Positions 37,255-48,373 of a stretch of 64,000 nt of DNA are shown one piece after another. Numbering within the stretch: the stretch's first letter is position 1; each line of letters starts with the position of its first letter. Position numbers and translations under genes: made by a program. The DNA lies in contig NC_059372.1 in NCBI RefSeq assembly GCF_019703515.2, forward strand, positions 18,023,492 through 18,087,491, written 5' to 3'. The notes beneath the pieces were generated by a model. That model searched no databases and had not been told where the DNA came from. It worked only from the letters and a program-made list of their open reading frames with translations. This DNA comes from Myxocyprinus asiaticus. Its lineage: Eukaryota; Chordata; Actinopteri; Cypriniformes; Catostomidae.

Positions 37255-37506
37255 CTGAAAGAAAACACCAGCCTTGTGTTACAGCTCTATCTAGTGGTAG
37301 AAATAACATCATACAGCTGATTCTGGTGCAGGGAAAAACAGTCGACTAAATTTTAACTGGCCAGAAAATCTTTTAATCATTTATTCTGTGGCTCAGTGTT
37401 TGGCCAGACCTCTGAAAAGCTCTAATATTGTGTCAACTTTATACAAACCCTTCAATAATACTATAATGATGGAATAATCCCCAGCAGAATTTAGTAATGA
37501 CTCATT

Positions 37507-38493
37507 ACACAGGGCTCCAGACTGCAACTAAAAATGGTCGCAAATGTGACCAAAAATAATTGATTGCGACAATAATTTAAAATCTAGTCACCACTGGAGA
37601 CAGTCGGGTTGTGTGCGTTCATATGCAGTTTCGTCAGATATCATCTTGAAAGTTATTGAATTCATATTTAGAGCATGCACCTGTGTGTCTCACGCCGCTT
37701 TTCTCCAGTTCTGTTTCTGACGAGCTCTCTGTGCTGCACGCAATGCAAGAGAGTCGTGAACAAATTACTCTTTTGGACCGGGTCTTTTTCTTCACACGAA
37801 AACTTGTACACAACTATATACAAGGTGCAAACATTCACTGATGCTCAAGAAGATAACACACTACTATATGTATACTATATGTAAATATCTGTAATGTAGA
37901 TTCTGAAGAACAGTACTAAATAAAAAATTCAGACCCACTGTACTTATTATGTACATACATGTTGCATGTAATTACATTTAAGTACATGCATTTAATTACA
38001 TTTGTAGTTACACTGTTAACTTTACCCCAAAACCTAACTCTAACCCCTAATCCTAACCCTACCCTTACTCATAAACCTACCCGTACCTCAACCTCAGTAA
38101 CAGCAAATGTGGGAATTTTGCAGAACAACATGTAGTTGCACAGTAAATATATGGTCTTGTATGTATTTAATGTTAGTACATAGTAGTTAAGGCCACATAA
38201 TATAAAGTGTGACCAAAAATTATTTTATCTCTTATATTAATATAAAATATGAAAGGGGTGTGAACATTTATGAGACAAAAGGGAATGCAAACTTATCTTC
38301 TCAACTATATATACTGTTTATTAAACCTCTGATTAATGGGTTATCAGCTGTCTTCTGCTTTCTATCTTGTTTCTGAACAGCAAACTAAATCGAGCAATTC
38401 TGTGATTTGGCGACTAAAAACAGACATTTGGCTCCTTAATGTTTCAGTTTAGGAGCCAGTGGCTCCTAAGTCATTTCTTTAGTCTGGAGCCCT
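37507..38493. mobile_element. hAT-type element in PEX14 intron 1
   Basis: The ends read CAGGGCTCCAGACT and, mirrored, AGTCTGGAGCCCTG. Inside, at about 37900-38215, is a second repeat with ATTACATTT blocks and a CCTAACCCTAACC-like patch. No transposase recognised. Confidence 0.65.
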
Positions 38494-38680
38494 GCTGTCA
38501 TATAATAACATTATAATAGAGCAAATAAACAACACAGGATGAAATTAGTGTGTTATGGTTTAAATGATAGTTTAAACCTGAGGGGGTTGAAATGTAGAAT
38601 CACTCAAAGGTACAGGAGAACTATGCAAAGCCTCCTGCCTATCTGAAGAGAGAAGGGCAGAGGGTATCAACACTGTAACG

Positions 38681-39028
38681 CAGTGGTTCTCAACCAGGGG
38701 GTCGGGACCCACTAGGGGAGCTCAGCACACTTCCAGGGGGGCCTCAAGATCTCTTAAAATTATTTAAAATATGATAGATTGTTATAATTTTTATATAATT
38801 ATTATAATTCCATTTACTGAAATGATTAAAATGTAATAACTCCCTTCAACAGCTTGCTTTTTATGAAGAGTAAACAGTTCTAGACATTTCTGGAATCACA
38901 AGTTTTAATGAACTATCTTATAATAGATATATCTTATAATATAAATACCTAATAGCCTACATGGGGGGCCTTCGAATATTTTCTCCGACAATGGGGGGCC
39001 TTGGATTCAAAAAGGTTGAGAACCACTG
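38681..39028. mobile_element. hAT-type MITE with 15-bp inverted ends
   Basis: CAGTGGTTCTCAACC at the left and GGTTGAGAACCACTG at the right are perfect inverted repeats. The flanks CTGTAACG (38673-38680) and CTCTAACA (39029-39036) look like an 8-bp target duplication with two changes. There is no ORF. Confidence 0.85.
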
Positions 39029-39329
39029 CTCTAACATTATTAACAAGGATATGAACCAGACTGTATTTTGTTAATTGTTTCCCTTATGCTCAGTCTGTTT
39101 GCCCTAGGGAGCCATTAAGGTAATGGATGGCATTATCCATCTCCAAAAATGACAGCAGAGACCAAGATAAGATCTACCAGTAATAAATCTCAAATGAACT
39201 AACTGTATGCCTCTTAATTCTCCTTGCAACGTTACAGTCTCTTTATCCTTACATAACTCAAATGATGTCTCTCTCTCTCTTTGTAGGCATACTGTACACA
39301 TTTCAAAATATACAATACTAGATGGTAAC

Positions 39330-40014
39330 AGTAGGTAACTTCACCCAAAAAAGAAAATTCTCTCATCATTTACTCACCCTCATGCCATCCCAGATGTGTA
39401 TGACTTTCTATCTTTTGCAGAAAACAAATGAAAATTTTTAGAAGAATCCCTCTGTAGGTCTATACAATGCAAGTGAATGGTGACAGAAACTTTGAAGCTC
39501 CAAAAAACACATCAAGGCACCAGAAAAGTAATCAATAAGACTCCAGTGGTTTAATCCATGTCTTCTGAAACAATCTAATTGATTTTGGGTTAGAACAGAC
39601 CAAAATGTAACTCCTTTTTCACTGTACATCTTTCCATTGCAGTCTCTAGGCTGCTACACTTCCTAGTGCTTGATGCATATGCAGAGTGCTAGCTAGTGCT
39701 AGGAAGTATAATCGATCTTGAAATCATGATCACCAAGGAGACTGATGTCAAGATTTATAATGAAAAATTAGTTACATTTTGATCTGTTCTCACCCTTACC
39801 CGACTGGATCACTTCAGAAGAAATGGTTTAAACCACTGGAGTCTGATTAATTACTTTTATGCTGCCTTTGTGTTTTTTGGAGCTTTAAAGTTTTGGTCAC
39901 CATTCACTTGCATTGTATGGACCTACAGAGCTGAGATATTCTGAGATAGTCATACACATCTGGGTGAGTAAATGATTAGAAAATGCACATTTTTGGGTGA
40001 ACTATCCCTTTAAT
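39330..40014. mobile_element. Foldback MITE, long type, in PEX14 intron 1
   Basis: About 300-bp arms: CTCATCATTTACTCACCCTC and TGCAAGTGAATGGTGACAGA at the left pair with TCACCATTCACTTGCATTGT and TTTTTGGGTGAACTATCCCT at the right. There is no ORF. Related copies lie at 43077, 52030 and 55772. Confidence 0.8.
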
Positions 40015-41327
40015 AATAACTTCTAAAATAGATTTGAGAGTTAACTTGATAATAAATATTGATTATTGATATTGATTTAAAATTCTATCTATATTTAAAA
40101 AATACATTATTTCTTCCAGATTTCTGTCACAGCACCAATACAACTTATATTAAAAATTCAAAGATGTGGTCTTTCAAAGTTACTGTACAACAGTCATGAT
40201 TTTAGAAGTGGCAGTAGTAAAGGATCTGTGCTGCGAGGAGGAAAGTTGCAAGTCCAGTCGCAGTTAGAGGCCCACACTCCTTCCCTATCATCATTATGCA
40301 ATTGAACCAGGCACTTAACCTGGCTGAGACTGCCCTTGTAGGCATAGCAATCTGTCTTTTTTATTACTGAATCACTATCAAAAGAAATAAATGTATCTTC
40401 CCCTAAAGATCTGCTTCTCATCAGTGCATGATACCATCTGTTTAGATCCACTATAGAACAATAAACTGGCCTGCAAGATTCAAATTAAGATAATAATAAA
40501 GATAGTATGTAATGATGATAGCTCAAGGATCATGCCGTTAACCTCTAAGCTACACCATCCACACTATCCCTGGTGGACTGAAAACAGATGCAGATCTTAC
40601 AAAACATGATAATAAGTGCATTAGTCACTATAAACATTGTTACACTGAACTTATCAGAACACTGGCAAGAAATTATAAGAATATTTTCCATTAAAAATAA
40701 CATCAGTAAACTTTAAAAGGTCATAAAATTCCCATTTTACTGTTCAACAGTTTATTGCAACAGACTTATATTTCCAGTATAGTATTGAATAACTATCAAG
40801 CTATGCCCACTTCATATCCAAATCATATAGCTGATTCCTAATTCTTTATTACAGAAATATTTAGTTACTTCATTGGTAATAAATACAGCTTATGTGTACA
40901 AACGCATAGCAAATATACTTCTTGGCTGAGAGCACATGAATGAAAGGGTCTTGTTTCTGGCCCAAGCATGTTTCCAGGGTCAAAGCACTGTCTAAACATA
41001 GCCAGATAGCAGATGTCATTGTCTGCAAGGTGCTTATATCATTTCCACTGTCTGTCACATTCAGATCATAAGCGGCAGGTGTCTTTAGAAGTGAAATCTC
41101 CTGCATGTGCTGTTGTGTGGATTGCACCTATCAGACACATCTGTCTAACAGCATGAGATGAGACAAGAGGGAGAAAGGCGCTAGCAAAACCAGCTAAAAG
41201 TTTCCAAAACAACATAGGACAGACAGATGATGAGCTGACCAATAAGTGACGAGTCATGCATTAACTATGCAGATCCATACAGGACCAAACCAAACGCATG
41301 TTGTTACATTTCAGAATGCCCAACTAC
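40015..41327. other. PEX14 intron 1, remainder
   Basis: No exon or transposon recognised. Short AT-rich tracts only. Confidence 0.5.
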
Positions 41328-41363
41328 CTGGTTTTGCTGGTCAGATTGGTCCGAGGATGCCAT
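41328..41363 (-). CDS. pex14: PEX14 coding exon 1 (peroxisomal docking factor)
   Basis: PEX14 is the peroxisomal membrane protein that docks the PEX5 import receptor and helps form the matrix-protein import channel. This exon starts with ATG at 41363-41361 (minus strand), encodes MASSDQSDQQNQ and ends at a GTAGTT donor (41327). It closely matches the mammalian PEX14 start as I remember it (MASS-Q--Q--Q). Exon 2 at 37210-37254 is in frame. The gene points away from DFFA, whose ATG is 284 bp to the right, and a divergent PEX14/DFFA pair also exists in human 1p36. Only 27 residues of about 380 are visible. The identification rests on the short match, the phase and the neighbour. Confidence 0.75.
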
Positions 41364-41647
41364 CTTCTCATAGATGTTAGCCTGGAAGCTAACATCAGTG
41401 CGCTCATTACTCGATTACTTCAGTCTGAACTAGGTCAGCAAGCCGGTGCAGATTCGATCAACACATATTAAAACACGGAAGCCGAAATGTATTATTTATT
41501 TTCAAATTTCATGTCGTACAATGTCATACAGATGGTCAGAACATTAAGTGCAATGTATCAATAGAATTAAGATATAAAATAACACACAAGAACACAGTTT
41601 GAGTGCCTAATTATACTGAAATATGAACTTGTGAACACAATATAATC
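41364..41647. promoter_or_regulatory. Shared PEX14-DFFA promoter region
   Basis: 284 bp separate two divergent ATGs, so this interval must hold both 5' untranslated regions and the promoter(s). It is AT-rich in its DFFA-proximal half. I see no clear TATA box and no CpG island. Confidence 0.6.
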
Positions 41648-41741
41648 ATGACCGACTTAAAAGCGAGTGAAGTGTGTAACGTCGGTCGGCAGAAGTGCTA
41701 CGGACTGGCGGTTACTTCGCTGGAACAGCTTAAAATAAAAG
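41648..41741 (+). CDS. dffa: DFFA exon 1
   Basis: Starts at ATG 41648, encodes 31 residues of the CIDE-N start and ends in phase 1 before GTGAGA. Confidence 0.85.
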
Positions 41742-44700
41742 GTGAGATAGAAAATTAGTGAGTTTGCTTCAGGCTGAACTTAGTATGTAAATCTGTGTAT
41801 AAAAGTTTAGATACTTCCTTTTATTACGGCTTAACTATGGTGTTGTTATTGGTGAAACAAAGGTGAGATGTGCTATCATGAGATATTTATTTGAAGCAAC
41901 ATTATTTGCCTTTATCATGTTTGTGGAGATTTTATTTTGTACTTCGTTAGAATTTAAATGTCGTCACTGCAGGTGGAGACTTGTGAACGCCTATTTATTT
42001 CAGAATAAAAGTCACTTATGCTTTGCGATATGATTAAATTTGTTAAATCCCCACAGCGCCCTCTCTCATGTTACTTAATTAGTTTCCCAGGGTACTCCAA
42101 GGTACTTCAAAGAATACAGTACCATGGTACATGTCCAATAACGTGGTAGAACTATGGAAACTTTGGTACTATTTTGTCAGTGTTCAACATAGACACATAC
42201 TCACACTTTCTCTTACTCTCATATACAGTACCTGCCCTTATTTTTATATATGTAATAAGCCCATCACTGATTTCTAAAGGTTGACAGTCCATCCTGTGCT
42301 TTATGTGTCATTTGACACATTCTCTTTCTAGGGTTCTAGGGATCAGTCACAGTAGTGCTAGTAGATGATGGGACCATCGTAGAAGACGAGGATTATTTTC
42401 TGTGTCTGCCCGCAAATATGAAGTTCATGCTCTTGCATGACAAGGAAACATGGTCGCCTGCCCATCAAAGTGAGATAACACCTATTGCAGGATTGTTTTA
42501 ATGTGTTCCTCACAAGTCTTCACTAATCTAATCTGATATGCTTCTAGTTGACAGAAGAACGGCAGGTCCTAGCAGAGATTCTGCAGTGGACAATGTTGAT
42601 GGGGCAGAATCCTGGCACAGTTTGGCAGAGCAGCTCAGGCAGGACCTGGCCAGGATTATCCTCATGTCTGAGGCAGATCTGCAGGTCTGCTTGATTCTGC
42701 TTTTGTTTATTCTCATCTTAAAGACCCATTTCTGTAATGTCTTTGTGGCTCATACTGATTTGATCTTTATTATAAACATAATGAGTATATGAATATAGTG
42801 TGCAAATAGCCAATGTGTTTTTTGTTGTTGTTGTTGTTGTTGTAATGTAGCTGATATACTGTTCATGTACTTTACAGAGTTTGATTGATGTGCCATGCTC
42901 AGATCTGGCCTCAGCACTGGGCTTCTCACAGAAGAAAACACAGGTCCTACAGGACACGTTGCAGAGAATGCTAGACCGCAGGGAAGAGGAGCGACAGTCT
43001 AAAGAATTACTGCTGCTCTATCTGAAAGCTATGGAGCAAGAAGTGAGCCAAGAGCCACTAGAAGAAAGTAGGAGTATGTTAAAGGGATGGTTCAGAAAGA
43101 AAAATTCTCTCATCATTGACTCACCCTTATGCCATCCCAGATGTGTATAGCTTTTTTCTGCTGAACACAAAGAAAGATTTTTAGAAAAGACTCTCAGCTT
43201 TGTATGTCCATTCAATGCAAGTGAATGGTGGCCAGAACAAAAGCATATAAAGGCAGCATAAAAGTAATCCATACGACTCCAGTGATTAAATCCATGTCTT
43301 CTGAAGTGATATGATAGGTGTGGGTGAGAAACAGATCAATATTTAATTCATTTTTTACTATAAATCTCCACTATCACATTCACATTCTTCTTCTTTTGTT
43401 TATGGCAATTTGCATGCTTTGTGCATATCGCCATTCTCCATCCACTGGGCAGGGAGGAGAATTCATAGTAAAAATTGACTTAAATATTGATCAGTTTCTC
43501 ACCCACACCTATTATATCGCTTCAGATGACCAATATTAAACAACCTTTAAGTGTTTTTTGGACCTTCAAAATTCTAGCCACCATTTACTTGCATTGTATG
43601 GGCCTACAGAGCTGAGATATTCTTCTAAAAATCTTTGTTTGTGTTCTGCAGAAGAAGGAAAGTCATACACATCTGGTATGGCATGAGGGTGAGTAAATGA
43701 TGAGAGAATTTTCATTTTTGGGTGAACTATCCCTTTAAAGTAAACCATTGGCTATGTTTGGAATGCGTTACTAAATTACTGCTTACTTTTATTCAAAAAT
43801 AAGGCAAAAAAAATTTTTTAAATAAAAAAAAACAGGCATTGTGCAACGATAAACGTTTCAGAAAGTAGTATGCTACATTGTTGTCACATGACCTCATCGC
43901 ATCACATTACATGTAAGTAGTGTTCAGTTATCATCTTAGAAATAAATATGGTTATTTTTGCACTTTTAATGGAATATCGTGTCAAAATATCTTTTGGCAA
44001 TCCAATCAAATAATGAGTCAAAAGAGATGTAAAAAATGCAGCTAGGTTCATTTGTTCATTTTGTATAAATCGACCACATTGCATTGTGCCATAAAAGTAG
44101 TATGTTAATATTTTATTCTGTTACTTTGCTCTTCCGAACATAGCCTTAGAGAGCCCAAGAAAAATCCCTCACTAATCATGCATTCCTGGCAAGTTATTCA
44201 GTATTGCAATTACTCTTCTGACACTGGGAGGTGCTGCTGAGCTATTTAAAAAACATTGTAAAAGTTCAAACAATTTCAGTTTATCAGTATTGGGGGAATG
44301 AAATAAAGTTGCAGCTTAGATGATCAACAGCTCATCTCTTGTTGTGACAACCCTAATCTTTCCAGTGCTTTCAGGGCATTATCTTTAAAGAGGTAAACCT
44401 GAGCTGTCATTGCTGCTGGTTCTAAACTTAATGAGACAGATGGGGTGCAGGTGGAGTCTGTGGCAGGGTTTAGTTCCAGAACACTAAAGGTGCTGAAGGA
44501 CAAAACACAACCAGAAACGAGATTCTCCAATGAGGAACTACAGGTACGTTATCTGACCACAAGAGCGTTCCAAGATGCACATGATTTCTTAAGCATAAAA
44601 ATTAAGTAATGGATAATGTATAGCCGACAGTCATTATCACAAAATAAACCTCAGCAGGGTGATTGCTACCATTCAGATGTTGTTATCACCTTTTTTTTTT

Positions 44701-46293
44701 TTTTTTTTTTTACAATAGTAAATTGCTGACTGTACATTATCTAGCTTATTACATGGCTTCTTATCAAATAAATGAGTAAATGGACATGATGTAGTGAATT
44801 GAGTAGAAATTATTTAATTATATGAGAGGTGGTCACGAAGTGATACGAGAAACATATAGGAAACTGTTTGCCTTGGACAGCAGTTATTTATACAGATCAG
44901 TGCATGGCTGGGTCTAAGGAGGGGCTGGGGGGGCATTGCCCCCCTAGATTTGCCTCAAGCCCCCCCAGAAACTTCTGATGCTCCCGCCCTGATGAACATT
45001 AAAAGGATCAAGGGGCACTCCACCCCTCATACTGACGGCGAAACGATCAGTGTTCAGAAACGATCAATGATCAGAATTCAGCAATTGGCCAATGAGTATT
45101 TATTACAATTAAGTATTCCAGAGAACCGTAAAATAAGCTTATTTATTATTGTTTTAAGCCAGATATGTACATTCACTGAGCACTTTATTAGGAAGACATG
45201 AACACCTACTTATTCATGTGTTTATCTAATCAGCCAATTGTGTGGCAGCAGTGCAATGCATAAAATCATTCAGATATGGGCCAGGAGCTTCAGTTAATGT
45301 TCACATCAACAATCAGAATGGGGAAAAAATGTGATCTCAGTGATTTCGGCCGTGGCATGATTGTTTGTGCCAGACGGGCTGGTTTGAGTATTTCTGTAAC
45401 TGCTGATCTCCTGGGATTTTTACGCACAACAGTCTCCAGAGTTTACTCAGAACAGTGCCAAAAACAAAAAACATCTAGTGAGCGGCAGTTCTGCGGACGG
45501 AAACACATTGTTGATGAGAGAGGTCAGCAGAGAATGGCCAGACTGGTTCAAGCTGACAGAAAGGCTATGGTAACTCCCATAACCACTTTGTACAATTGTA
45601 GTGAGCCATGTCGAACCTTGAGGCGGATGGGCTACAACAGCAGAAGACCACATCGGGCACTTTATTAGGACCATAGTGTTCCTAATAATGTGCTCAGTGA
45701 GTGTATATAGTAGTGAGTTAAAAGGTGAAGAAAATGAAAACAATTTAGCCTTTTTATATGGTATGAGCTTTTAGTCACATCAGTAGGGGCAGCTTTTTTT
45801 TTTTTTTTTTGTGTGTGTGTGTGTGCTTTGAATGAAACATACACAAGCCACAGGAACCATACATATTATGATATAGTCAAACTGTTACTCATCTCTCAGT
45901 TAATCAACACTTTCAAGTGATTTTCAAAAAATATATTTAAAAATAAATACATTGTATCAAGAATGTGATGGCAGATGACATGCTGGTATTTCATTAATTG
46001 TGAAAAACACACATAAACCTGTGTGTATGGTTAATTAAGAGTTTTTAGTTGAGTTATATTGTCTTACATGGATGTATTTGTACATGCAGATGGTTTTGAG
46101 GCAGGGAGTGGAGGTCATGGTGGAGGTATTGGGCTGGGACAGTGAGTGGACAGCAGCACTTGTGCAGGCTTGTGAGGGTGAGCTCTGTAAACGTCCGCAG
46201 CAGTTCCAGGCCCTGCAGTCCCTCAGTGCTCAACGCAAGTCCACTTTACAACCACAGAATGAGGGAGAGACCAGAGTCAAACTCCACAAATAA
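41648..46293 (+). CDS. dffa: DFFA (ICAD/DFF45), inhibitor of caspase-activated DNase, six exons
   Basis: DFFA is the chaperone and inhibitor of the apoptotic nuclease DFFB; caspase-3 cleaves it to free the nuclease. The exons are 41648-41741, 42332-42469, 42548-42684, 42878-43067, 44404 (or 44440)-44543 and 46090-46293. All junctions follow GT-AG and the phases add up to 288-300 codons (human: 331). CIDE-N is encoded by exons 1-2 (VCNVGRQKCYGLAVTSLEQL; VDDGTIVEDEDYFLCLP). The middle DFF-C region (SEADLQ, VPCSDLASALG, DRREEERQSKELLLLYLKA) and the C-terminal chaperone region follow. In frame, exon 2 contains a TAG at 42337-42339, and about eight residues of the CIDE-N core are missing relative to human. 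As read, the copy would be truncated after 33 residues: pseudogene, or an assembly error. Confidence 0.85.
42332..42469 (+). CDS. dffa: DFFA exon 2, with in-frame TAG
   Basis: The acceptor is TTCTAG (ending 42331) and the donor GTGAGA (42470). VTVVLVDDGTIVEDEDYF is in frame with exon 1, but the first codons read G-F-stop-G-S. A second TTCTAGGG lies 8 bp downstream as a tandem copy of the acceptor; splicing there avoids the TAG but shifts the frame into a TGA. Confidence 0.8.
42548..42684 (+). CDS. dffa: DFFA exon 3
   Basis: Encodes the linker with DNVDG, a DxxD-type caspase-3 site at the place of human DETD117, then SWHSLAEQLRQDLARIILMS and SEADLQ. Donor GTCTGC at 42685. Confidence 0.85.
42822..42843. 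repeat. (TTG)n microsatellite in DFFA intron 3
   Basis: Seven units of TTG, 35 bp upstream of the exon 4 acceptor. Confidence 0.9.
42878..43067 (+). CDS. dffa: DFFA exon 4
   Basis: The acceptor TTTACAG ends at 42877. It encodes VPCSDLASALGFSQ and DRREEERQSKELLLLYLKAM, and ends in phase 1 before GTAGGA (43068). A foldback MITE starts only nine bases into the intron. Confidence 0.85.
43077..43739. mobile_element. Foldback MITE, long type, in DFFA intron 4
   Basis: TTAAAGGGATGGTTCAGAAA at the left mirrors TTTTTGGGTGAACTATCCCT at the right. Both arms contain a TGCAAGTGAATGGTGG-type block. TTAA or TTTAAA flanks both ends. It can fold into one hairpin across about 660 nt. Confidence 0.85.
44404..44543 (+). 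CDS. dffa: DFFA exon 5
   Basis: Encodes VESVAGFSSRTLKVLKDKTQ followed by FSNEELQ and ends before GTACGT at 44544. Two acceptors keep phase: CTGAG ending at 44403, or GACAG ending at 44439. The earlier one adds a segment with LNETDG at the place of the second human caspase site (DAVD224), which favours it, although it lacks a good pyrimidine tract. Confidence 0.7.
44690..44712. repeat. T run in DFFA intron 5
   Basis: More than 20 consecutive T residues. Likely the tail of an old insertion or simple slippage. Confidence 0.85.
45168..45705 (+). mobile_element. Tc1-type deleted element in DFFA intron 5
   Basis: The ends are CATTCACTGAGCACTTTATTAGG and, mirrored, CCTAATAATGTGCTCAGTGAGTG, next to TA. 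Between them, from about 45318, only the DNA-binding N-terminus of a Tc1 transposase remains (MGKKCDLSDFGRGMIV; TADLLGF; MARLVQADRKA; LRRMGYNSRRPHR). The catalytic domain has been deleted. Confidence 0.85.
45794..45824. repeat. T run followed by (GT)7
   Basis: A 17-bp T run then seven GT units, in DFFA intron 5. Confidence 0.9.
46090..46293 (+). CDS. dffa: DFFA exon 6 (terminal)
   Basis: The acceptor CATGCAG ends at 46089. It encodes LGWDSEWTAALVQACEGELC and FQALQSLSAQRKST, matching the end of DFF45, and terminates with TAA at 46291. Confidence 0.85.
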   Translation: MVLRQGVEVMVEVLGWDSEWTAALVQACEGELCKRPQQFQALQSLSAQRKSTLQPQNEGETRVKLHK

Positions 46294-46363
46294 CAAACAT
46301 ACTGAAAATATCTAAGACTGACAGGTTAATATTCTTGGACTACTTAATCACATTTCATGTAAT

Positions 46364-46369
46364 AATAAA
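46364..46369 (+). terminator. Polyadenylation signal of DFFA
   Basis: AATAAA lies 71 bp after the DFFA stop codon; a TTTTGGTTTGTG-type GU-rich stretch follows at about 46387. Confidence 0.7.
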
Positions 46370-47159
46370 CATGATCTTTTATACAGATTTTGGTTTGTGA
46401 TTATTTTGATAATGGCTAGAGAGCCTTGTAGATAAGTGATAAATGGCAGAGTCTTTGGTGTGTGTGTTTGTGTGTGTTGTATGTTAAACGGGTTAACAAT
46501 TATTTCATGTTTTCAATCATCCACACGAGTGGTAATATTTTTTGAAACAAGAACATATAGACGGTATTGATCTGTATGAAATTGATCTTTCTCATGTATC
46601 ATCTGTATAGTGCACCCTTTAGAGGGGTTGTTAGTGATAACCATATGCTATGTAAAAAATAAAAAGTAAATTTTTTAAATAATAAAAATTAAATCAGAAC
46701 TTGTAATTTACAAGTTAATGAAATAACAAAAATAATGAAAGCAGGTATTTTGGACAATTTAATGTTTTCTGTTTTGTTTTCTTGAAGGGAAGTATTATAT
46801 TCATTGATTGATTCCAGTTCAAATTTAATGACCCCTTAGCCTAATATATTCTGGATGACATTTATATACCTATTAGAAGTAGCTTTTAATGCAGCATTTA
46901 TTATATTGCTCGGGGAAGGAATGTAATACAATTTTGTAGTATTGCAAGGTTCACTAAATGTGTCCAATTGGAAATGTTAGCAATTAATGTCATGGAGTGA
47001 ATGTTTTTTTGTTTTTGTTTTTCTATTGTACACAATTATATACCCATATGATTTAAACAATTAAAAAAAAAAACAAGCAATATTCAAATCGAGGTACATT
47101 TTGATATCTCTAAATTTACTAAACTTTACCTTGTCAAAAACATTGAGAGCAACAATATA
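46370..47159. other. DFFA downstream region, AT-rich
   Basis: No gene or repeat recognised beyond short A and T runs and a TGTGTGTG patch near 46460. Confidence 0.5.
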
Positions 47160-48373
47160 TACACTGGTGGCCAAAAGTTTGGAATAATGTACAGATTTTG
47201 CTCTTATGGAAAGAAATTGGTACTTTAATTCACCAAAGTGGCATTCAACTGATCACAAAGTATAGTCAGGACATTACTGATGTAAAAAACAGCACCATCA
47301 CTATTTGAAAAGTCATTTTTGATCAAATCTAGACAGGCCCCATTTCCAGCAGCTATCACTCCAACACCTTATCCTTGAGTAATCATGCTAAATTGCTAAT
47401 TTGAAACTAGAAAATCACTTGCCATTATATCAAACACAGCTGAAAGCTAAATTAAATGAGGATTAACATTGTCTTTGTGTTTGTTTTTGAGTTACCACAG
47501 TATGCAATAGACTGGCATGTCTTAAGGTCAAAAATGGCAAAAAAAGACAGAGCTTTCTCTAGAAACTCATCAGTCAGTCATTGTTTTGAGGAATGAAGTC
47601 TATTCAATACTTGAAATTGCCAAAAAACTGAAGATTTCATACAAAGGTTTATACTACACTCTTCAAAGACAAAGGACAACTGGCTCTAACAAGAACAGAA
47701 AGAGATGTGGAAGGCCAGATGTACAACTAAACAAGAGGATAAGTACATCAGAGTCTCTAGTTTGAGAAATAGACGCCTCACATGTCCTCAGCTGACAGCT
47801 TCATTGAATCCTACCCGCTCAACACCAATTTCAAGTACAACAGTAAAGAGAGGACTCAGGGGTGCAGGTCTTATGGGAAGAATTGCAAAGAAAAAGCCAC
47901 TTTTGAAACAGAAAAACTAAAAGAAAAGGTTAGAGCGGGCAAAGAAACACAGACATTGGACAACAGATAATTGGAAAAGAGTGTTATGATCTTAACCCCA
48001 CTGAGCTTTTGTGGGATCAGCTAGACTGTGAGTAGTGCCCGACAAGACAGCGACATCTATGGCAAGTGCTACAGGAAGCGTGGGGTGAAATGTCACCTGA
48101 GTATCTGGACAAACTGACAGCTAGAATGCAAAGGATAGAAAGGATCTATCTAAGCTGTCATTGCTGCATGTGGAGGATTTTTTTGATGAGAACTTTTTGA
48201 AGTAGTTTAAGAAGTTCTGAACATTGTTTTCAAATTGTAATAGTAATATTTCACGTTAATAATGTCCTGACTATACATTGTGATCAGCTGAATGCCACTT
48301 TGGTGAATAAAAGTACCAATTTGTTTCCATAAGAGCAAAATCTGTACATTATTCCAAACTTTTGGCTGCCAGA
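47160..48373 (+). mobile_element. Tc1-like element, internally deleted copy 2
   Basis: Complete at the left (TACACTGGTGGCCAAAAGTT). Long inverted ends extend over about 150 bp (AGTGGCATTCAACTGATCAC at the left pairs with GTGATCAGCTGAATGCCACT at the right). The broken transposase reads from about 47600. At 47993 it jumps from AAAAGAGTGTTATG to ATCTTAACCCCA, the same junction as copy 1 (4082). Small frameshifts break the remaining frame. Confidence 0.85.

Noticed and set aside
38030..38100. CCTAACCC-like run suggesting an interstitial telomere
   Set aside because: Irregular and part of a dispersed repeat inside a hAT-type element; a similar GGTTAAGGTTAGGG patch occurs in the MITE at 21460. Not (TTAGGG)n.
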